In this document: one piece after another, positions 57,722 to 64,000 of the stretch | Numbering within the stretch: the stretch's first letter is position 1 | Layout: every line of letters begins with the position of its first letter | From: VGBV01 sp963780395 | GTDB taxonomy: Bacteria; Actinomycetota; Thermoleophilia; Solirubrobacterales; 70-9 | Assembly: GCA_963780395.1 (NCBI GenBank) | Contig: CAWABY010000007.1 | Span: 4,685-68,684 of the forward strand | Reading direction: 5' to 3' | DNA: 64,000 nt | The notes under the pieces: generated by a model | Database searches by the model: none | The model's input: only the letters and a program-made list of their open reading frames with translations | What the model was told of the DNA's origin: nothing | Position numbers and translations under genes: made by a program

Positions 57722-59024
57722 CTATCTCTCGACCAGCTTCGACTTGACCTCGCTGCGCTCCAGCGAGCCGAACGGGACCAGCTCGACCAACATCTGCGCG
57801 ACCAGCGCCTCGCGCAGGCGCTTTTGGATCGCCTCGGCCAGCTCCGAGTCGGGCTCGGCGCCCTCGGCCAGCTCGACGACGACGGGGCAGGGGAGGGTCC
57901 TGCTTCGGCCCCTCGGCCTTCGGCCGCACCACGACCTGTCCGCTTACTCGCGGCGCAAACTCGCCGACCAGCTCGCGCACCGCCGAGGGGAAGACGTTGA
58001 CGCCGCGCACGATCAGCATGTCGTCGGTGCGGCCGACGCAGCGAATGCGCGGCCCGGTGCGCCCGCAGGGGCAGGGGTTGGTCCGCACCTTGATGTGGTC
58101 GCGCGTGCGGAAGCGCAGCAGCGGCGCCGCTCGGTGTCGAAGGTGCGTCAGCACCATCTCGCCGCCGGCGCCGTCCTCCATCGGGATCGCATCGCCCGAC
58201 TCCGGATCGATCACCTCGGCGTGTACGAACCCGCGCGCCCCCAGGTGCATCCCGTCCTGCTCCTCGCACTCCCCCCAGATCGAGACCCCGATGTCGCCGA
58301 TCCCCATTGCCTCTGTCACCCGCGCGTCCCAGCCCTCCTGAATGCGCGCGCGGAAGGCCGGCTCGCCACCGCCCGGCTCGCCGGCGACGAGGAGGCGCTC
58401 GACGCTCGACCCGGCCAGGTCCACGCCCCGGTCGGCCGCGGCCTCGATCAGGTAGGACGCGTACGAGGGGGTGACCGCCAAGGCCTCGGGCCGCAGTAGC
58501 TCGATCGCCCGCAGCAGCCGGTCGGTGTTGCCTGCCCCGACCGGGATGTGCGAGAGCCCGATCCGCTCCATTGAGTCGAGCGCCGCTCCCGCCACCCACG
58601 GTCCTGCCCCGTACGTGGTCACGACCCGCTGCCCCGCGCTCACGCCCGAGCCCGCATAGCTCCGCGAGGATCCGGTGACCCAGTTCTCCAGGTCGCCCGC
58701 GGTAAGCGGGATGTAGGAGGGTGTGCCGGTGGTGCCGCTGGTCGAGTAGATGCGCGCGATCTCGTCGCGCCCGACGCAGAGGTGGGCTCCGATCGGGTTC
58801 TCCGGCGTGGTGCTGTCGCGGAGCTCCTGCTTCGTGGTCAGCGGCAGCTTCGCGATCTCGTCGAGCCCGTCGGCGTCAGCGGCGGATTCGATTCCGGCTG
58901 CCTTCAGCTTCGCGCGATAGAACGGCGAGCGCTCCAGCAGGTAGGCGAGCTGCTCGCGGTAGCTGTCGGCGTCGAGGGCCTGCTGCTCAGCCCACGGCCG
59001 CGACTCGACCTCGGGCTCCAGCAT
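57722..59024 (-). CDS. Phenylacetate-CoA ligase-family (PaaK-like) enzyme (one frameshift)
   Basis: From ATG 59024 it has LLERSPFYRAKLKAAGI, the AMP-binding core IYSTSGTTGTPSYIPLT, AGEPGGGEPAFRARIQ, ECEEQDGMHLGARGFVHAEVID, RTRDHIKVRTNPCPCGRTGPRIRCVGRTDDMLIVRGVNVFPSAV. One extra C in the CCCC run near 57887 breaks it; the corrected C-terminal domain ends VPFGSLERSEVKSKLVER at 57722. Corrected length is about 433 residues, normal for PaaK. It activates an aryl or acyl acid to its CoA ester with ATP. It overlaps the upstream SnoaL gene by one base and ATGA style coupling runs through the operon. Confidence 0.86.
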
Positions 59025-59446
59025 CAGGCGGAGTTGTCGTCGGCGGGCGCCGCGATGCCTGCGGCCTGGCGGGCCTCGGCCGGATCGGTGAACCAGTCCA
59101 TGCGGACCAGCAGTCGGTCGCGGTAGGTCAGCACCTGGAAGTACTCCCACACTATCGCGGCGCCGCTTGCCTTTCCGCGCACGTCCGCCCGGACGTGGGC
59201 GATGATCGCCTCCTCACCCTCTTCGACGGGTCCGACCAGCTCGACCACCATCCCCTCGTCCCACATCTCGAATGCCTCGAGGAAGAAATCCCAGACGGCT
59301 CCGGCTCCGGTGATCACCGCCGCCTCGGGCCATTCGCGCGGCGGATGGTTCTCCAGCTCGGGATGGGTCACCTGAAGCCAGGCCGCCTTGTCGCGCCGGT
59401 TGAAGGCGTCCAGGCCGGGCTGATACAGCTCGGCGAGCTCGCCCAT
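59024..59446 (-). CDS. SnoaL-like (NTF2-fold) protein
   Basis: A 140-residue protein: LYQPGLDAFNRRDKAAWLQVTHPELENHPP and WDFFLEAFEMWDEGMVVELVGPVEEGEEAIIAHVRADV match the SnoaL NTF2 family. It overlaps the citrate synthase-like gene stop by one base and the ligase start by three, so it is fully embedded in the operon. It may be an isomerase, cyclase or hydratase in the same pathway. Confidence 0.83.
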   Translation of the reverse strand: MGELAELYQPGLDAFNRRDKAAWLQVTHPELENHPPREWPEAAVITGAGAVWDFFLEAFEMWDEGMVVELVGPVEEGEEAIIAHVRADVRGKASGAAIVWEYFQVLTYRDRLLVRMDWFTDPAEARQAAGIAAPADDNSA

Positions 59447-60225
59447 CAGGCCTTATCGGGGGGCTCGTAGCTGACCGAGTCCTCGGCCGCCTTCGCCAAG
59501 TGGAACCCGACCGGGTTCTGCCGCTCCTCGGCCAGGTGTGCCAGCAGCCCCGCCGTCCGCGCCAGCAGCGGCACCGCCTTCACCGTGTCCGCCGTGAACC
59601 CCAGGTCCAGCATCACCGCCGCCATCGGCATCGAGATGTTGAGCGTCAAGGGCTTCTTCCGCCCCTCGTTCACCGCCTCCCCGAACGCATGCGCGAGCTC
59701 CACGTGGGCCCCGGCGACCTTGTGCTCCTCAGCGAGTTCAAAGATCTTCTCGGCCCGCGGGTCGGTCGGCTCGTGCACGGGATGCCCGAACCCCGGCATT
59801 CGCTCGCCCGACTCCTTGACCTCGGCGACCATCTCTCTCGCGACGGCCTCCGGCTCCCCGCCGGCCTCGACCCTGGTCCGAGCCTCGGCCAGCAGCTCCG
59901 CACACGCTTCCGAGGTCCCGAGCAACACCGGCCCGGCCCCAAGGATCCCAGCCGCCACGGCCCCCTGCAGCGCGCGCGGCTCCGCCGCCAATGTCATCCG
60001 AGCCGCCACGTTGGTGGGCATCATCCCGTGCTCGGCGATCGCGACCAGCAGCAGATCGAGAAAGAACCGCTGCTCTTCCGTTGCCTCTCGCCCGGTGAGC
60101 AGCAGATAGAAGTACTCGGTGAAGCTGAGCTCGCCCATCAGGTCGCCGGTCAGATCCCGGCCCCGAACCTCGACACGGTCGGGGTAAGCCTGGCTTATTT
60201 GGCTGACCGACTTCCTCGAGTTCAC
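59446..60225 (-). CDS. Citryl-CoA lyase/citrate synthase-like protein
   Basis: A 259-residue protein from GTG 60225 (an ATG at 60315 would overlap the upstream gene). GELSFTEYFYLLLTGREAT, MPTNVAARMTLAAEP, MPGFGHPVHEPTDPRA (active-site His region) and KKPLTLNISMPMAAVMLDLGF match the short citrate synthase/citryl-CoA lyase family. It could form or cleave an acyl-CoA carbon-carbon bond, fitting the neighbouring CoA ligase. The usual substrate in this family outside the TCA cycle is unknown. Confidence 0.87.
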   Translation of the reverse strand: MNSRKSVSQISQAYPDRVEVRGRDLTGDLMGELSFTEYFYLLLTGREATEEQRFFLDLLLVAIAEHGMMPTNVAARMTLAAEPRALQGAVAAGILGAGPVLLGTSEACAELLAEARTRVEAGGEPEAVAREMVAEVKESGERMPGFGHPVHEPTDPRAEKIFELAEEHKVAGAHVELAHAFGEAVNEGRKKPLTLNISMPMAAVMLDLGFTADTVKAVPLLARTAGLLAHLAEERQNPVGFHLAKAAEDSVSYEPPDKA

Positions 60226-60272
60226 GGACCGATCGTATTGCGGTGGGCACGCGTTGTCCCGTGCGAGTGGCT

Positions 60273-61064
60273 TCAGTCCAAGCTCTCGAGAAACTGGATG
60301 ACCGCCCGATTCCAATCGCGTGGGCGGTCGAGGTGGAGATCGTGCTTTGCGCCGTCCAGCTCCACGATCTGGACCGAGGTCAGTCGCTCGGCCATCTCTT
60401 CAAACTCGGACTTGGGGACCTCGGCCCGGACCGCGAGCGTCGGGCAGCGGATCGCCTCCCACTGTTCCCAATAGTCCCGGCCGAACGCCTCGCCGATGGT
60501 CCGCGTCATCACCTCCGCGTCCCAGCGCGGCCAAAGGCCTCCGTCGCGCTCCTCCAGACCGTCGGCCCACATCTCCGCCAGCAGGGAGGGGCCGCCGAAG
60601 TGGTCGATTGCGGCCTCTCGGGAGGGGAAGGGCTTTGGCCAGGCGTCGAAGTAGTCGGCGACGGCGTCCACGGTCTCGTCATCGCCGCGGGCCGGGCCCG
60701 AGTCGACCACGACCAGGGCGCGGACCAGGTCGGGCTGCTCGCCGGCGAGCATGAGCGCCCGCTGGCCACCGAGGGAGTGGCCGATCAGGATCGCCGGCGC
60801 GATGCCGAGCTGGTCGATCACGTAGGCGGTGTCGGCGACGTGGGCCTCGGGGGAGACGTCGTCGGGGTGGCGCTCGCTGTGGCCCTGGCCGCGGGCGTCG
60901 AGGGCGAGGACCCTCGCGCGCTCGGTCAGCCAGGAGGCGGTCTCGGCCCACTCGCCGGCGTGGCCGCCGAGGCCGGGGAGGATCAGGACCGGTGGGCCCT
61001 CGCCGCCGTAGTCGAGGCAGGCGAGGCTGACGCCGTCTCGCTCGAATTGGTGCCAGGTGGCCAC
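60273..61064 (-). CDS. Alpha/beta hydrolase
   Basis: A 263-residue enzyme: ILPGLGGHAGEWAETASWL (oxyanion), GHSLGGQRALML (Ser), an Asp after strand 7 and KHDLHLDRPRDW (His). It starts the minus-strand operon; the divergent LuxR-type gene starts 69 bases away. It resembles carboxylesterases and haloalkane-type hydrolases; it may release the acid activated by the CoA ligase. Confidence 0.9.
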   Translation of the reverse strand: MATWHQFERDGVSLACLDYGGEGPPVLILPGLGGHAGEWAETASWLTERARVLALDARGQGHSERHPDDVSPEAHVADTAYVIDQLGIAPAILIGHSLGGQRALMLAGEQPDLVRALVVVDSGPARGDDETVDAVADYFDAWPKPFPSREAAIDHFGGPSLLAEMWADGLEERDGGLWPRWDAEVMTRTIGEAFGRDYWEQWEAIRCPTLAVRAEVPKSEFEEMAERLTSVQIVELDGAKHDLHLDRPRDWNRAVIQFLESLD

Positions 61065-61133
61065 GCACGGCAGGCTAGCCGCGGAGGGGCCGGGTGCTAC
61101 CTAATTTCCGTGGCCTGGCAACATGGGTGGGTC

Positions 61134-62771
61134 ATGGTTGACGCTGTCGCGGATCTCGAACAGGGACGTGAGTGCTTCGCGGAGCAGAGCTGGGTGCAGG
61201 CATACGAGCTGCTGTCGGCGGCGGACGTGCACTCTGGGCTCGGGCCCGAGGACCTCGAGGCGCTGGCGAGCAGCGCCTACATGGTCGGGCGGGACGCCGA
61301 GTACGTAGATTCGATGGAGCGGGCGCACCGGGGCTACGTCGATGCCGGGCAGCCGCACCCCGCCGCGCGCTGCGGGTTCTGGGCGGGGCTGAGTCTGCTT
61401 GCGCGGGGGGAGCAGTCGCGGGCCAACGGCTGGTTCGGCCAGGTGGAGCGGCTGCTCGCACGGGAGGGGGGCGAATGCATCGAGCAGGGCTACCTGCTGA
61501 TTCCCGATCTGCTGGCGGCGGAGGACCGGGGGGACGCCGAGGCCGCGTACGCGACAGCGTCGAAGACGGCCGCGATCGCCGAGCGCTTCGGGGACCCGGA
61601 CCTGATGGCGCTGACGATGATGTCGCAGGGCCACGCCCTGGTTCGCCTCGGGCGGCGGGAGGAGGGGATGCGGCTGGTCGACGAGACGCTGGTGATGGTG
61701 ACGACCGATCGGCTATCGCCGATCGTCAGCGGGATCATCTACTGCTCCACGATCGACTTCTGCCAGAGCGTCTACGAGCTGCGGCGTGCCCGGGAGTGGA
61801 CCGAGGCGCTGACGCAGTGGTGGGAGCGGCAGCCGGAGATGGTCGCCTACACCGGCGTCTGCCTGGTGCATCGCGCGGAGATCATGGAGATGGCCGGGGC
61901 GTGGCAGGACGCACTGGACGAGGCGCGGCGCGCACACGACCGGTTCGTGCGGGGGACGGCGAGCGGCCGGGCGATCGGGCGGGGCCACTATCGCCAGGGG
62001 GAGCTCCATCGTCTCCGCGGCGAGTTCGCCGAGGCCGAGGCTGCCTACGGCGAGGCGGCCGGGTGCGGGTGCGAGCCGCAGCCGGGACTCGCCCTGCTCC
62101 GCTTGGCGCAGGGGCGCGACGAGGACGCCGCCGCCGGCATCCGCCGCGCCCTGGGTGAGGCGCGCGGGGATGACCGGCTCAGCCTGCTGCCCGCGTGCGC
62201 CGAGGTCATGATCGCGCTCGGCGAACTGGAGGAGGCGCGCGCTGCGGCCGAAGAGCTCGAGCGGAGCGCCGAGCGACTGCAGAGCACGCTGCTCGACGCG
62301 ATCGCAGAGCGCGCCCGAGGAGCCACCGAGCTCGCCGATGGCAACCCCGGGGACGCCCTGGTCGCCCTGCGCCGCAGCTTCCACCTCTGGGAGGAGCTCG
62401 GCGCGCCGTACGAGGCGGCGCGCGCCCGCGTCCTCATCGGCACGGCCTGCCGCGCCCTGAGCGACGAGGATGCCGCTGCGCTGGAGCTGGACGCCGCGCG
62501 AGCCGCGTTCGCGGAACTCGGGGCGGTGACGGACCTGGGGCGCCTCGACCGACTGACACCCGGTGGCGCGCGAACCCCGCGCGACCTCACCGACCGCGAG
62601 GTCGAGGTTCTGCGCCTCGTCGCCGCAGGCCAGAGCAACCGCGAGATCGCCGCGGCGCTCACGATCAGCGAGCACACCGTCGCCCGCCACCTGCAGAACA
62701 TCTTCGCCAAGCTCGGCGTCTCGTCGCGCACGGCCGCCGGCGCCTTCGCCTTCGAGCACGACCTCGTCTGA
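61134..62771 (+). CDS. LuxR-family regulator with TPR-like N-terminal region
   Basis: A 545-residue protein from ATG 61134 (GTG 61110 possible). Residues 1-470 are helical repeats rich in Ala/Glu/Arg (EQGRECFAEQSWVQAYELL, RRAHDRFVRGTASGRAIG), like the TPR-type arms of MalT-class regulators but without the ATPase domain. The C-terminal helix-turn-helix is LTDREVEVLRLVAAGQSNREIAAALTISEHTVARHLQNIFAKLGV. It is divergent from the catabolic operon and upstream of the flavin enzyme, so it may regulate either or both. Confidence 0.9.
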   Translation: MVDAVADLEQGRECFAEQSWVQAYELLSAADVHSGLGPEDLEALASSAYMVGRDAEYVDSMERAHRGYVDAGQPHPAARCGFWAGLSLLARGEQSRANGWFGQVERLLAREGGECIEQGYLLIPDLLAAEDRGDAEAAYATASKTAAIAERFGDPDLMALTMMSQGHALVRLGRREEGMRLVDETLVMVTTDRLSPIVSGIIYCSTIDFCQSVYELRRAREWTEALTQWWERQPEMVAYTGVCLVHRAEIMEMAGAWQDALDEARRAHDRFVRGTASGRAIGRGHYRQGELHRLRGEFAEAEAAYGEAAGCGCEPQPGLALLRLAQGRDEDAAAGIRRALGEARGDDRLSLLPACAEVMIALGELEEARAAAEELERSAERLQSTLLDAIAERARGATELADGNPGDALVALRRSFHLWEELGAPYEAARARVLIGTACRALSDEDAAALELDAARAAFAELGAVTDLGRLDRLTPGGARTPRDLTDREVEVLRLVAAGQSNREIAAALTISEHTVARHLQNIFAKLGVSSRTAAGAFAFEHDLV

Positions 62772-62790
62772 GAGGCCGCCGGCCCGGGCA

Positions 62791-62814
62791 GGCGTGGTCA
62801 ATATTGACCACGCC
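62791..62814. promoter_or_regulatory. Perfect 24-bp palindrome with extra half-site downstream
   Basis: GGCGTGGTCAAT and its exact complement ATTGACCACGCC meet at 62802/62803. TGGTCAAT recurs alone at 62830-62837. Both lie between the LuxR-type gene and the flavin gene at 62884. There is no T tract, so an operator is more likely than a terminator. Confidence 0.65.
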
Positions 62815-62883
62815 CGGCCATCGCAAAGTTGGTCAATCCAGGCGATGTGGGAATGAACTCGCGTTCGTACCGTCCTCCATCAC

Positions 62884-64000
62884 ATGGAAGCGGGATCGAA
62901 CACAGTCGTCGTGATCGGCGCCGGGCCGGCCGGGGTGGCCTCGGCGCTCGCCCTCAAGGACGCCGGTCTGCGGCCGCTCCTGATCGACCGGGGCAAGGTC
63001 GGGTCGTCCTGGCGCGAACGCCGCTACGACCGGCTGACGCTCAACACGTCCGGGAAGCTCTCGCACCTGCCCGGCAGGCCCTATCCGGAGGGGACGCCGG
63101 ATTTCCCCTCGCGCGACCAGATGGTCGAGCACCTCGAGCGCGGCGCGGCGGAGGACGGCATCGACCGTCTGCTCGACACGACCGTGGATTGCATCGATCG
63201 CAACGACGACGGCTGGCTGCTCTGGACCTCGGCGGGCAAGATCCACGCCCGTCAGCTGATCGTCGCGACGGGGCATCAGAACACCCCATTCACCCCCGAG
63301 TGGAAGGGATGGTCCGACTTCAAGGGCGAGCTGCTGCACTCGGCGGACTACCGGAACCCGGAGCCATACCGCGGCAAGAAGGTCCTGGTCATCGGGTCCG
63401 GCAACTCGGGGATGGAGATCGCCCACGATCTCGCCGAGGGCGGGGCCAGCGAGGTCCGGCTCTCGGTGCGAACCCCGCCAAACATCATTCCCCTGGAGGG
63501 CGCATCGGGCGAGGTGATCGCCTCGGTTCTCTACAAGCTCCCGCTTCGGGTCGGCGACGCGGTCACCGGGTTCAACCGCCGCCAGAACATCGGCGACCTG
63601 AGCGAGTACGGGCTGCCGGTCCCCGAGGAGGGCCTTTTCTCTCGCCTGCGGCGACTCGGCCAGGTGCCACCAATCCTGAGCGAAGAGGTGATCGAGTCGA
63701 TCAAGGAGCGCAGGTTCGAAGTCGTGGGCGCCGTCGAGTCTCTAGACCCCACCGGCGTGCAGCTCGCCGACGGCGAGCGGGTTGAGCCCGACGCGATCGT
63801 CTGCGCCACCGGCTACCGCACCGGCCTGGAGCCGCTCGTCGGCAAGCTCGGGGTGCTCGATGAAGCGGGCCTGCCCCAGGTGGTCGGCGGCAAGGCCGCC
63901 GCCCCGGGCCTCCGCTTCGTCGGCTACGTGCCGCGCCCGGCCGGGATCTACTACTTCGGCAAGGAGGGGAAGCACGCGGCGAAGTCGATCGCCCGCGAGC
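62884..64000 (+). CDS. Flavin-containing monooxygenase-like NAD(P)/FAD oxidoreductase (3' end outside window)
   Basis: The frame from ATG 62884 runs off the right edge. VVVIGAGPAGVASALALKDAG is the FAD GxGxxG loop; GSSWRERRYDRLTLNTS and the second Rossmann GSGNSGMEIAHDLAEGG (NADPH) follow, with IVCATGYRTGLEP near the end, the FMO/BVMO-type ATG motif. It should oxygenate a small organic substrate using NADPH and O2. The sequence upstream holds an operator-like palindrome. Confidence 0.9.
   Translation, partial: MEAGSNTVVVIGAGPAGVASALALKDAGLRPLLIDRGKVGSSWRERRYDRLTLNTSGKLSHLPGRPYPEGTPDFPSRDQMVEHLERGAAEDGIDRLLDTTVDCIDRNDDGWLLWTSAGKIHARQLIVATGHQNTPFTPEWKGWSDFKGELLHSADYRNPEPYRGKKVLVIGSGNSGMEIAHDLAEGGASEVRLSVRTPPNIIPLEGASGEVIASVLYKLPLRVGDAVTGFNRRQNIGDLSEYGLPVPEEGLFSRLRRLGQVPPILSEEVIESIKERRFEVVGAVESLDPTGVQLADGERVEPDAIVCATGYRTGLEPLVGKLGVLDEAGLPQVVGGKAAAPGLRFVGYVPRPAGIYYFGKEGKHAAKSIARE

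Noticed and set aside
57123..59150. A 675-codon protein joining the CoA ligase and the VOC protein
   Set aside because: The junction is a frame-shifted ligase end followed by a normal start codon. Correcting one base separates the genes at 57722 and 57710.

Overview
The window is a high-GC, densely packed bacterial chromosome segment with frequent 1-8 bp gene overlaps, GTG starts and almost no intergenic space. The gene families suggest a deep-branching actinobacterium, most likely class Thermoleophilia (Solirubrobacter/Conexibacter-like): secreted proteins with Lys/Arg-rich tails, an ftsE-ftsX-S41 peptidase-rnr-smpB run, a bifunctional PGI/PMI, and a split transketolase. This placement is inferred from gene content only; no rRNA or tRNA gene is present.

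Layout. 1-8.2 kb: nucleotide-sugar genes (sugar dehydrogenase end, two nucleotidyltransferases, PGI/PMI), a MacB-type ABC exporter, and a minus-strand cyclase/arfB pair. 8.2-17.2 kb: comF-like gene, hibernation factor, secA, M28 peptidase, prfB with a CTTTGAC frameshift site, FIST protein, and an ECF sigma/O6-methylguanine methyltransferase operon. 17.2-22 kb: NAD synthesis (nadC, nadA), a ureohydrolase and an Fpg-type glycosylase. 22-27 kb: a secreted trypsin-like protease, then a compact locus resembling a methylamine-dehydrogenase maturation system (MauE-thioredoxin fusion, Tat-exported Cys-rich MauA-like protein, CcdA-like/propeller-like fusion), then soxR with a textbook SoxR promoter. 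27-34.4 kb: lipoprotein, decayed CoA-ligase-like pseudogene, fused acetyltransferase-aminotransferase, second trypsin-like protease, split transketolase. 34.4-41 kb: topoisomerase IB and the ftsEX-S41 peptidase-rnr-smpB run. 41-47.3 kb: a roughly 1,090-residue membrane coiled-coil protein ending in a helix-hairpin-helix domain, M50 protease, two M15-like secreted enzymes, and the tmRNA gene ssrA (46976-47335), whose tag is ADHEFALAA. 47.3-56.4 kb: small metabolic enzymes, a TetR/SDR operon with its operator, ahcY, a lytic transglycosylase-like protein, VOC and split-barrel proteins. 56.4-64 kb: a six-gene minus-strand catabolic operon, a divergent LuxR-type regulator, a perfect 24-bp palindrome, and the start of a flavin monooxygenase-like gene.

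Quality caveat. At least ten genes carry single-base indels, and the simple cases are all net +1 insertions, often in C or G runs. Long conserved genes such as secA are intact. This looks more like uncorrected assembly error than mass gene decay, so broken genes are reported as single loci with the break position. The prfB shift is different: it sits exactly on the known recoding motif.

The most interesting locus is 23272-26188, where membrane, thiol-redox, Cys-rich substrate and propeller-like domains are packed in three overlapping genes.
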